Notes under the pieces: generated by a model
What the model was told of the DNA's origin: nothing
The model's input: the letters and a program-made list of their open reading frames with translations, nothing else
The model's database searches: none
Position numbers and translations under genes: made by a program
Assembly (NCBI GenBank): GCA_041665785.1
Contig: JBAYIE010000004.1
Location: 62,001 to 126,000 of the forward strand
DNA from: JBAYIE01 sp041665785
GTDB lineage: Bacteria > Bacteroidota > Bacteroidia > UKL13-3
Length of the DNA: 64,000 bases
Direction of reading: 5' to 3'
Shown here: piece by piece, positions 45,078 through 52,178 of the stretch
How positions within the stretch are numbered: position 1 is the first letter of the stretch
Layout: every line of letters starts with the position of its first letter

Positions 45078-45921
45078 ACGTATATTTTGTTTAGCAATGG
45101 TAACGATGCAGTCTGTATCAGCTCAGTCCATACTTTCGAGAGATGGAGTTGAATATGCTTATCCAAGGGTGTCGGCTGATGATTCAAAATTGTTGTTTCA
45201 ATCAAATCAAACCGGGAAATGGCAATTGTATAACATGAATTTAGGTGACAGCAGTATTACGACGCTCTGGTCTGATACGTTCAATAATTATTTTCCCGAC
45301 TGGAATAAAGATTTATCAATCGTAGCATTTACGAGCGATAGAGATTCTAATGAAAATATTTTTTTGTTCGAAAGACATACAGGAACTATAAAACGAATTT
45401 CGTGGAATAAAGCACGGAATATTCATCCTTATTTCAGTCCGGATTCAAAATATATTCTTTATAGCTCAACAGCTGGAAATGGTTCTTTGGATATTTACCG
45501 GTATGAGTTGTTTTCAGGCGAGACATTAAGATTAACCCATACGGAAGAAGATGAAACCTGCGCCAGATACAGTCCTCAGATGAATAAAATTGTATACCTG
45601 AAAAACGGTATTGTTTCGGATGATATTTTTGTACTCGATTGTTCAACTTTTATCGCTGATAATATTACAAATGATCCAATCATTCGTGACGGCTGGCCCA
45701 TGTTTAGTCCGGACGGAAAATGGATTTATTATTCTTCTATGGAAACCGGAGTATTTTGCATTTACCGGATTTCAGTTAAAACGAGACAAAAGGTGCAATT
45801 GACATACGCCGGTCCGGCTGAAGAAGATGCCCGCGTATTTATTTCTTCAAGGAGCAAGCGGATATTTTATAATCGGAGAAAAGGTAATGCACTAGCCATC
45901 ATGGCCAGAACCATGGAATAA
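45064..45921 (+). CDS. Exported TolB-like (PD40) beta-propeller protein
   Basis: A 285-residue protein with a signal peptide (residues 1-21, ending VSAQ). PD40/WD40-like repeats about 45 residues apart carry the signature of TolB propellers: YPRVSADDSKLLFQS, YFPDWNKDLSIVAFTSDRD, IHPYFSPDSKYILYSS, CARYSPQMNKIVYL, GWPMFSPDGKWIYYSS. It overlaps the DUF885 gene by 14 bases and closes the marR operon. No sorting domain is present, so it is probably periplasmic and may act as a scaffold or substrate receptor. Confidence 0.88.
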   Translation: MKQGKRIFCLAMVTMQSVSAQSILSRDGVEYAYPRVSADDSKLLFQSNQTGKWQLYNMNLGDSSITTLWSDTFNNYFPDWNKDLSIVAFTSDRDSNENIFLFERHTGTIKRISWNKARNIHPYFSPDSKYILYSSTAGNGSLDIYRYELFSGETLRLTHTEEDETCARYSPQMNKIVYLKNGIVSDDIFVLDCSTFIADNITNDPIIRDGWPMFSPDGKWIYYSSMETGVFCIYRISVKTRQKVQLTYAGPAEEDARVFISSRSKRIFYNRRKGNALAIMARTME

Positions 45922-46228
45922 GCCGAATGGTTGCGGTTCTGAAACGAGCGAAGGATTCAGGCAAAAGGAATAACGATTCTAGCACCGGGATCTGGCGATT
46001 GGAAGGAATTGATAAGCCGTAACCTGGTACAATGTTGCCCGGATGCCGACACGAAAGCATTAACTTGAATTGCGTTAGCGCTTGTATGTGACGCAGACTT
46101 CTGAGGTTATTCGGCTTCGAATCAATTAATTTTTCTTGAAATTCATTTGTGAATTTATAACGCAAGTTGTTAAATTGGACATTCAATTTCATTACCGCTT
46201 AACCTGGTAATGTAGTGAAATTAGACCT
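45922..46228. other. Intergenic stretch of 307 bases with no recognised gene
   Basis: No RNA gene, terminator or promoter could be recognised. TAACCTGGTA occurs at 46020-46029 and again at 46200-46209. A 97-codon - strand frame (45899-46192) spans most of it but has no recognisable protein character and runs into the preceding gene. It might be a gene remnant. Confidence 0.5.
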
Positions 46229-46705
46229 ATGACAAAATACAATTGGGTAGAGACTGTTGCATTAAACAAAGTACAAAAAGAGGCTTTGTTTCAATTATGG
46301 AATGCAGAGTATCCGGCAAAAATAGTTTATGACACCATCGCTGATTTTGAGATATACCTAAATCAGTTATACGAACCTCATCATTACCTGTTGATGAATA
46401 CGGATAAACATATTTTAGGGTGGGCTTATACTTTTATGCTGGAGGAAGAAACCTGGTTTTCCATTCTGATTGGAAAAGCCGGTCAAATGAAAGGATCAGG
46501 GAAGGAAATACTTCAGGTGTTCAAAGAACGGGAGTCTAAACTGATCCGTTGGGTGATTGAGCACGATCTGGAATTCCGTAAAGATGGAACCCGCTATCAT
46601 TCGCCGATCGGCTTCTATCTCAAATACGGTTTTGATGTGGTGCGCGACCAACGACTGAATTTGCAACAATTCACTGCAGTTAAAATAAAATGGGTGCGAA
46701 GTTAG
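46229..46705 (+). CDS. Probable GNAT-fold N-acetyltransferase
   Basis: A 158-residue cytoplasmic protein. The core resembles a GNAT fold: ILGWAYTFMLEEETWFSILI for the central strands, GSGKEILQVFKER for the acetyl-CoA-contacting helix and IGFYLKYGFDVV for the terminal strand-helix, with FYLKYGF as the usual C-terminal signature. The acetyl-CoA pyrophosphate loop (Q/RxxGxG) is present as MKGSGKE. The substrate is unknown. It stands alone between two intergenic stretches. Confidence 0.68.
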   Translation: MTKYNWVETVALNKVQKEALFQLWNAEYPAKIVYDTIADFEIYLNQLYEPHHYLLMNTDKHILGWAYTFMLEEETWFSILIGKAGQMKGSGKEILQVFKERESKLIRWVIEHDLEFRKDGTRYHSPIGFYLKYGFDVVRDQRLNLQQFTAVKIKWVRS

Positions 46706-46921
46706 GACCAGAATCGACTACCGGTTTTAGCCCATTTACTTTCAAGCTATTAAGCACTGAAGGGTCAGATTTTCTTTTGACTACATGCCGAAAATTCATC
46801 TACCCTGCATTCATCAACCAACCGGGCTTTTTGTTTTGTAGATTCGGATCATGCATTAACTGAGCAATCGGGTTTGAGGAATACCGTAGAGCAAAAAATT
46901 ATGACTGTTGAAAGTTAAGTG

Positions 46922-46951
46922 TTTGGAAATGTGGATTTTTTGTTATTTTTA
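46922..46951 (+). promoter_or_regulatory. Candidate promoter of the BNR/YCF48 cargo gene
   Basis: TTTG at 46922-46925, 18 bases, then TATTTTTA at 46944-46951 (one mismatch from TAnnTTTG). The start codon is at 46973. Confidence 0.45.
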
Positions 46952-46972
46952 TCCTACCAAACCAAACTTAAC

Positions 46973-48163
46973 ATGAAAAAATTGCTTCTCGGTCTTATGA
47001 CCGCTGGGGGTGTTATTAATTGCACCGCTCAATGGAGTGTTATTCCAATTCCTTCATCCGGAAAAATGGAATCACTTGAATTTATTACTACCAGCAGAGG
47101 ATTTGCCTGTGGTGTGACCACCTTTTTTAAGACAGTCGATGGCGGTTTAACCTGGTCTACTTCACCGGTAATGGGATTTCGGGACATCGATTTTGTGGAT
47201 TCACTGGTGGGATATGCAGCCGGAAATGTCGGCTTGATTCAAAAAACCACCGATGGAGGCAAGACCTGGACTTCAAAAACAGCACCCAATAGCAGTTCTC
47301 TTTGGGCTGTTTCAGCCGTTTCAAATAAAGATGCCTTTTTTGGTGTAACGGGAGGTTTTGTTTATAAAACCACCAACAGCGGTTTTAGTTTCACCAAACA
47401 AACTTCAGCGGGCACAGGAGTGACGTTGCAGGATTTGCATTTTACTTCTACTGCCAATGGTTGCGCTGCAGGATCCGACGGTTCTATTTACAGAACCACT
47501 AACGGAGGAGCTGATTGGGAAAATGTATACACTACACCGGTACCGGCAGGTCTGAATGCAATTTACAATGTGAATACGAGTCTTGCTTTTGCCGTTGGAA
47601 CCAAAGGCATCATTGCCATCTCCATCAACAGCGGATTGCATTGGTACCCACGTACCAGTGGAACAACCCAAACTTTGCACTCGGTACATTTCAGTGATGC
47701 ACTCAACGGCATGATTGTGGGTGATTCCGGAATCGTATTGCGCACAACAGATGGGGGAGGAAGCTGGTTCTTAGAAAATGCCGGAACGACGGCCAATTTA
47801 TATTCTGTTTTTATGACCAGTGCAACATCTGCTGTAATTGGTGGAACCAGCAATGTTTATAAAAATACTAATTTATATATTCCTCCTTCTTCAACTTCTG
47901 TTTTAGAAGAATCGCAACCGGGCTTCGGTTTTTCTGTATATCCAAATCCAACGCAGGAATTCTTATTTATTAACCGGAAAAATGCACAAGTTTCTGATAA
48001 TTCCTATGTGATTATAGATCGGATAGGAAAGCAGGTAGCTCAGGGTACTTTGCACCTGAATGAACATGGAATTGACGTATCATTTCTGAGTCAGGGAATT
48101 TATTATATTCAGTTGTCGGATGATTTAAATGGATCAGTTGTGAAAACTTTTACCCGCAATTGA
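46973..48163 (+). CDS. YCF48/BNR-repeat secreted protein with T9SS type A sorting domain
   Basis: A 396-residue protein from ATG 46973 (signal peptide MKKLLLGLMTAGGV, ending NCTAQ); the open frame extends to 46919 but those codons span the promoter. The body is a beta-propeller of YCF48-like repeats with FKTVDGGLTWST, QKTTDGGKTWTS, YKTTNSGFSF, YRTTNGGADWEN and LRTTDGGGSWFL. The last ~80 residues are a type A sorting domain (FSVYPNPTQEFLFINRKNA, IYYIQLSDDLNGSVVKTF). It is exported and attached or released through T9SS; its partner is unknown. It has its own promoter and no cotranscribed neighbour. Confidence 0.9.
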   Translation: MKKLLLGLMTAGGVINCTAQWSVIPIPSSGKMESLEFITTSRGFACGVTTFFKTVDGGLTWSTSPVMGFRDIDFVDSLVGYAAGNVGLIQKTTDGGKTWTSKTAPNSSSLWAVSAVSNKDAFFGVTGGFVYKTTNSGFSFTKQTSAGTGVTLQDLHFTSTANGCAAGSDGSIYRTTNGGADWENVYTTPVPAGLNAIYNVNTSLAFAVGTKGIIAISINSGLHWYPRTSGTTQTLHSVHFSDALNGMIVGDSGIVLRTTDGGGSWFLENAGTTANLYSVFMTSATSAVIGGTSNVYKNTNLYIPPSSTSVLEESQPGFGFSVYPNPTQEFLFINRKNAQVSDNSYVIIDRIGKQVAQGTLHLNEHGIDVSFLSQGIYYIQLSDDLNGSVVKTFTRN

Positions 48164-48232
48164 ACGCAGGTAGTCGTAAGCAAAACTGAAGGAAAGGATT
48201 TGTTTTTTTCAAACCATGGTATATGGATGCGC

Positions 48233-48261
48233 CATGAAGGTTAGTTTGCTAAACCTTCATG
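48233..48261. other. Stem-loop in the gap before the dipeptide epimerase gene
   Basis: CATGAAGGTT (48233-48242) pairs perfectly with AACCTTCATG (48252-48261); AG/CT extends the stem inward around TTTG with one bulged A. No T-run follows on either strand, so it is not a standard terminator. It could be a leader structure or a protein site. Confidence 0.5.
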
Positions 48262-48325
48262 ACGTCTTCAAAAAAAGTGAAATTCAAATAAACATCCTGT
48301 TAGATTTGAAAGACATAATGTTTCC

Positions 48326-49432
48326 ATGGAAATTTCGAAAATAGAACTGTTCAAATCCCCGATAAAACTTCAAAAACCTTTTATCATTTCTTTAGGTCAG
48401 TTTACGCATGCTGAAAATATGCTGGTTCGTATACATACGGATACCGGACTAGCAGGTTGGGGAGAATGCAGTCCGTTTATGAGCATTCACGGCGAAAGCA
48501 TGGATACCTGTTTTGTGGTGGGACAATACATCGCGCGAAATCTTTTGCATAAAGATCCGCTTCAAATAGAAACCTGTTCGGAAATCATGGATAAATTGAT
48601 TTACGGAAACAGTTCGGTCAAGAGTGCTTTTGATATGGCCTTGTATGATCTGGCCGCTCAAGATGCCGGTGTGCCGTTGTATCAGTTTTTGAATGGAAAG
48701 AACAATAAAGTGCTGCAAACTGATTATACCATCAGTGTGGGAAGCGCTGAACAAATGGCTGAAGATGCGCGTGAAATTTTGAGCAGGGGCTTTCAGATCA
48801 TCAAAGTGAAATTAGGAGATGACGGGGTAAAGGATGTAGAACGCATACGAAAAGTAAGGGAGACCATCGGTATGGAAGTTCCGTTGCGCATCGATGCTAA
48901 TCAGGGTTGGGCAGTTGATGAGGCCAGGATTGCTTTGAAAGCATTATCTCCTTTTAAAATCGAACATTGCGAAGAACCCATACCCAAATGGAATTTTATG
49001 CGATTGCCTGAAATAAGCCTGAACAGTCCAATTCCGATTATGGCTGATGAAAGCTGTTGCGATCATCACGATGCAGAAAGATTAATAGCCTTGAATGCAT
49101 GTACCATGTTCAATGTGAAGCTGGGGAAATCTTCGGGAATTTTTAAAGCGCTAAAAATTATTCAACTGGCAGAGAAAGCTGATATAAAAATGCAGATGGG
49201 AGGATTTCTTGAATCTCGTCTTGGATTTACCGCTGCAGCACACCTGGCCTTAACCAGCGAAAAAATAGTGTATTTCGATTTTGATACTCCATTGATGTTT
49301 GATGAAGATCCTGTTGCTGGTGGAATAGCTTATCACAAAAATGGCATTATTTCTATTCCGGATACTCCCGGATTAGGTGCCACAATACATGAATATTATT
49401 TAAATTCCTTAACACACGTAGCAATTACTTAA
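48326..49432 (+). CDS. Dipeptide epimerase (enolase superfamily)
   Basis: A 368-residue enzyme of the muconate-lactonizing/mandelate racemase group, most like L-Ala-D/L-Glu epimerases that recycle wall peptides. The KxK catalytic pair is in IIKVKLG, the metal ligands in LRIDANQGW, EHCEEP and IMADES, and the second base Lys in FNVKLGKSSG; YFDFDTPLMF near the end contacts the dipeptide in relatives. No signal peptide, so cytoplasmic. TAGATTTG at 48301-48308 matches the -7 promoter element. It is followed two bases later by an acetyltransferase gene. Confidence 0.92.
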   Translation: MEISKIELFKSPIKLQKPFIISLGQFTHAENMLVRIHTDTGLAGWGECSPFMSIHGESMDTCFVVGQYIARNLLHKDPLQIETCSEIMDKLIYGNSSVKSAFDMALYDLAAQDAGVPLYQFLNGKNNKVLQTDYTISVGSAEQMAEDAREILSRGFQIIKVKLGDDGVKDVERIRKVRETIGMEVPLRIDANQGWAVDEARIALKALSPFKIEHCEEPIPKWNFMRLPEISLNSPIPIMADESCCDHHDAERLIALNACTMFNVKLGKSSGIFKALKIIQLAEKADIKMQMGGFLESRLGFTAAAHLALTSEKIVYFDFDTPLMFDEDPVAGGIAYHKNGIISIPDTPGLGATIHEYYLNSLTHVAIT

Positions 49433-49434
49433 AC

Positions 49435-49962
49435 ATGCAGGCTACAGATCAGATCATTTTAGAGACACAACGTTTAGTTCTAAGGAAACTTACATTAAAC
49501 GACACTGCCTTCATCCTTGAATTATTAAACAGCGAAGGCTGGATAAGGTTTATCGGAGATCGTAACGTTAAAAATGAAGAGCAGGCAAAGTACTACCTTG
49601 AAAACGGACCCTTGAAAAGTTATCGTGAACATGATTTCGGATTATGGAAAGTTGATTTAAAGGAAAATGGAATTCCGATTGGAATGTGTGGTTTATTACA
49701 ACGCCCAAACTTAAGCGAACCAGATATTGGTTTTGCACTTTTGCCTTCCTATACAGGTAAAGGTTATGCCTTTGAATGTGCCGCTGCTGTTCTGGAATTG
49801 GCCTTTCAATCGTTTCATCTGGAAAAATTAAGTGCCATAGTAGTCCCGCATAATACGGCCTCAATCAGTTTGTTGGAAAAACTGGGATTTGTGTTTATAA
49901 AGCAGTTTAGTTTTCCCAACGAACAAGAACTGCTTTGTTTGTATCATTGGCATAGAAAATAG
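49435..49962 (+). CDS. GNAT acetyltransferase, RimJ/RimL-like
   Basis: A 175-residue protein of the RimJ/RimL branch of GNAT. It opens with ILETQRLVLRKLTLNDTAFI, has FGLWKVDLKENGIPIGMCGL and IGFALLPSYTGKGYAFECA (acetyl-CoA loop), and ends with VVPHNTASISLLEKLGFVF, all family hallmarks. Such enzymes acetylate protein N-termini, small amines or antibiotics; the target here is unknown. It begins two bases after the epimerase stop and is surely cotranscribed with it. Confidence 0.9.
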   Translation: MQATDQIILETQRLVLRKLTLNDTAFILELLNSEGWIRFIGDRNVKNEEQAKYYLENGPLKSYREHDFGLWKVDLKENGIPIGMCGLLQRPNLSEPDIGFALLPSYTGKGYAFECAAAVLELAFQSFHLEKLSAIVVPHNTASISLLEKLGFVFIKQFSFPNEQELLCLYHWHRK

Positions 49963-50000
49963 GAATGCCGTATCCGAATGGATAGATAGTAAAATTTATT

Positions 50001-50480
50001 ATGCAAGATTTAGCATTGGAAACCGCCACACCGAATGATGCGGCAATTTTAACTGAATGCAGAATTAAGTTTGCATTGGAATTATCAGGACAACAAAGTC
50101 TGGAAGCAATTCAGACATTGCAAGAGCAAATGGAAAAATATTTTAAACAAGCCACGGAAGATGGTTCTTGTATTTCCATTATTGCTCGCATCGGAAGTGA
50201 AATTGCCGGTATTGGTTCGATGCATATTCGTATCACACCGGGAAATTTTAAAAACCCATCAGGCCGTTGGGGATATATAATGAATATGTATACAGTTCCT
50301 GCATTTCGTCGCAGGGGAGTTTGCAAAACCATTTTAAATGCCTTGGTTGAGGCAGGTGCCAATCAAGGTATCACGGCATTTGAATTGCACGCAACCGCCG
50401 AAGGAGAAAGAGTATATGTGAAAAACGGATTTGAATTACAAAGTCAACCTACATTCCGAAAATTTATTTCAGTATCTTGA
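50001..50480 (+). CDS. GNAT acetyltransferase
   Basis: A 159-residue GNAT protein. The central strand and acetyl-CoA loop are in GYIMNMYTVPAFRRRGVCKT (RRRGVCK as Q/RxxGxG/A), preceded by AGIGSMHIRI and followed by ITAFELHATAEGERVYVKNG and FELQS. It is unlike the preceding RimL-type protein and is probably not a tandem duplicate. The gap of 38 bases permits cotranscription with 49435-49962. The substrate is unknown. Confidence 0.88.
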   Translation: MQDLALETATPNDAAILTECRIKFALELSGQQSLEAIQTLQEQMEKYFKQATEDGSCISIIARIGSEIAGIGSMHIRITPGNFKNPSGRWGYIMNMYTVPAFRRRGVCKTILNALVEAGANQGITAFELHATAEGERVYVKNGFELQSQPTFRKFISVS

Positions 50481-50542
50481 TCTTATTTTTCCGGTAAATT
50501 TTATTTTTACAAGGAGGAATCAGCTAAATATTTTTTAGAACC

Positions 50543-51166
50543 ATGACAGACCGTGAATACCTGCATAATTTGAGAATCCCAAATCGGGAAAATCCGTTAC
50601 GTATCCTGATGAGTTCATGTCTTACCGGGGTGATGTGCGGTTACGACGGAACTGCAAATGGTGAATATCCCTCAGCATTAAAATTATTGCAGTTCGATAC
50701 AGTGCGGATCAAAACATTTTGTCCGGAAGAATTTTCATTTGGCTCTCCACGCGAAATGTGCGATTTACACGGAGGCACCGGTTTTGATGTGTTGGATGGA
50801 AAAGCGAAAATGCTTTCAGAGTCAGGTATCGACTGGACGGAAGGCATTCTTCGGGCATCGGAGAAAATGCTGGAATTGGCCGTGAAAGAAAATATTGAGT
50901 TGGCTGTGATGATGGATGTGAGTGGAGCATGCGGCAGCCAGGTAATTTATGATGGTAACCGTTTCGGCGAAAACAAGGTGTATCAGATAGGCGCCGGAGT
51001 TTGTGCCGCACAATTGATGCGCCATGGCTTTAAAGTGATCAGTCAGCGCGATTTTGCCTCTCTCGAAATTCTTTATTCTAAGATAGATCCTCTGCATCGC
51101 ATAGATTCTTCAAAAATCGACCACCACGAAACCGATTGGTATAAAGAATATTTTCGGGTGAGTTAA
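50543..51166 (+). CDS. DUF523-family protein
   Basis: A 207-residue cytoplasmic protein with the DUF523 signature: SSCLTGVMCGYDGTANGEY with Cys26 and Cys32, then FCPEEFSFGSPRE (Cys60), and an MMDVSGACGSQVIYDG segment. The conserved cysteines suggest a metal or Fe-S site, but members have no established function in most species. A purine-rich AAGGAGG at 50511-50517 lies some 26 bases before the ATG, too far to serve as its ribosome-binding site. An in-frame stop at 50525 excludes an earlier start. Confidence 0.85.
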   Translation: MTDREYLHNLRIPNRENPLRILMSSCLTGVMCGYDGTANGEYPSALKLLQFDTVRIKTFCPEEFSFGSPREMCDLHGGTGFDVLDGKAKMLSESGIDWTEGILRASEKMLELAVKENIELAVMMDVSGACGSQVIYDGNRFGENKVYQIGAGVCAAQLMRHGFKVISQRDFASLEILYSKIDPLHRIDSSKIDHHETDWYKEYFRVS

Positions 51167-51235
51167 AAAAATAGCTGCTCATTCAATTTTAAATACCAGT
51201 ATATCAACTGCATAGGAAATTTTACAGTTTTCTGA

Positions 51236-51267
51236 TTTGAGCAACCGAATAGTTGCATATATATTTG
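51236..51267 (+). promoter_or_regulatory. Bacteroidota-type promoter of the arsR-SRPBCC operon
   Basis: TTTG at 51236-51239, 20 bases, then TATATTTG at 51260-51267, both elements perfect. Predicted start near 51273, giving a leader of about 14 bases to ATG 51287. Confidence 0.75.
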
Positions 51268-51282
51268 CTACCGAATAGTTGC
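51241..51282 (+). promoter_or_regulatory. Twin ArsR operators
   Basis: GCAACCGAATAGTTGC at 51241-51256 contains the inverted repeat GCAAC-N6-GTTGC. A second copy, GCTACCGAATAGTTGC at 51267-51282, differs by one base. Their centres are 26 bases apart; one fills the promoter spacer and the other covers the predicted start site, as expected for autorepression. Confidence 0.75.
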
Positions 51283-51286
51283 ACAT

Positions 51287-51613
51287 ATGAAAACAAGTAC
51301 CATTCGCAGAGATGTATATCAGGCCATAGCCGATCCTACACGCAGAGCAATTATTGGGTTGATTGCATTGCAGGCGATGACGCCCAATGCTCTGGCCGAT
51401 CACTTCGACAGCAGTAGACAAGCGGTGTCGAAACATTTGAAAATTTTAACCGAATGCCACCTGGTGCACCAGGTGCAACAGGGGAGAGAAATCTATTATC
51501 ATCTGGATGGTAAAAAAATAAAGGAAGTGGCCGACTGGATAAAGCAATTCGAAAAGATGTGGGAAGACCGCTTCAATCAACTCGACGAAGTATTAAATAC
51601 CTTAAACACTTAA
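51287..51613 (+). CDS. ArsR-family transcriptional repressor
   Basis: A 108-residue winged-helix protein: YQAIADPTRRAIIGLI opens it, the recognition helix lies in DSSRQAVSKHLKILTE, and the wing in VHQVQQGREIYYHLD. No Cys pair for metal sensing is visible, which matches the non-metal ArsR subgroup commonly paired with SRPBCC/AHSA1 proteins. It starts 5 bases after the second operator and is four bases upstream of the SRPBCC gene. The inducer is unknown. Confidence 0.92.
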   Translation: MKTSTIRRDVYQAIADPTRRAIIGLIALQAMTPNALADHFDSSRQAVSKHLKILTECHLVHQVQQGREIYYHLDGKKIKEVADWIKQFEKMWEDRFNQLDEVLNTLNT

Positions 51614-51617
51614 AGAA

Positions 51618-52112
51618 ATGGAAGCAAAAAGTAAAATTCAATTCGTCAAAGATCTGGCGAACAAAAAAGTTAATGTCATCCGCGATTTTAACGCACCGGT
51701 TGATAAAGTTTGGAAAGCCTGGACTGATCCCGCAGTTCTGGATCAATGGTGGGCACCGAAACCCTGGAAAGCACAAACCAAAAGTATGGATTTTCGTGTA
51801 GGTGGAACATGGATGTATGCGATGGTTGGTCCGGATGGAGTACCAACATGGTGCCGTGTGGATTATGAAGCCATAGAACCAAAAGTACGCTTCAGCGGGA
51901 AAGATGCATTCTGCGATGAAAAGGGAATACCATCCGGCGAATTTCCGGTTTCGTATTGGGACTGCACTTTTAAAGAAACATCCACCGGTTCACGCGTTGA
52001 AATTGTAGTGTCGTATGCAACAGTAGCAGATCTTGAAAAGATTGCAGCCTTAGGATTTGAAGAGGGCTTTACCATGGCGCTCACCAATCTGGATGAGTGG
52101 TTGATGATTTAA
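51618..52112 (+). CDS. SRPBCC (AHSA1-like) domain protein
   Basis: A 164-residue helix-grip protein with the AHSA1 signature: VIRDFNAPVDKVWKAWTDP, LDQWWAPKPW, then FRVGGTWMYAM, and EEGFTMALTNLDEWL at the end. The fold forms a deep hydrophobic pocket and binds small ligands or proteins. It is cotranscribed with the ArsR repressor four bases upstream, the standard pairing. A strong terminator follows at 52142. Its ligand is unknown. Confidence 0.9.
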   Translation: MEAKSKIQFVKDLANKKVNVIRDFNAPVDKVWKAWTDPAVLDQWWAPKPWKAQTKSMDFRVGGTWMYAMVGPDGVPTWCRVDYEAIEPKVRFSGKDAFCDEKGIPSGEFPVSYWDCTFKETSTGSRVEIVVSYATVADLEKIAALGFEEGFTMALTNLDEWLMI

Positions 52113-52137
52113 TTGATTCGGATTTTTAAAGGGAATA

Positions 52138-52178
52138 AAAGATGCCGGTTTTGCATTTGAGCAAAGCCGGCATTTTTC
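52138..52178. terminator. Bidirectional rho-independent terminator
   Basis: A 13-base stem, ATGCCGGTTTTGC (52142-52154) with GCAAAGCCGGCAT (52161-52173) and one G-U pair, around ATTTGA, then TTTTT. An A-run on the left lets it work for the converging - strand gene. Confidence 0.9.

Noticed and set aside
45899..46192. 97-codon open frame on the - strand in the gap after the propeller gene
   Set aside because: It overlaps the 3' end of the propeller gene, has no recognisable domain or signal peptide, and its composition is not protein-like. Kept only as a possible remnant.
50511..50517. AAGGAGG as ribosome-binding site of the DUF523 gene
   Set aside because: It lies about 26 bases from the ATG and an in-frame stop at 50525 excludes a closer start; Bacteroidota genes rarely use such sites.
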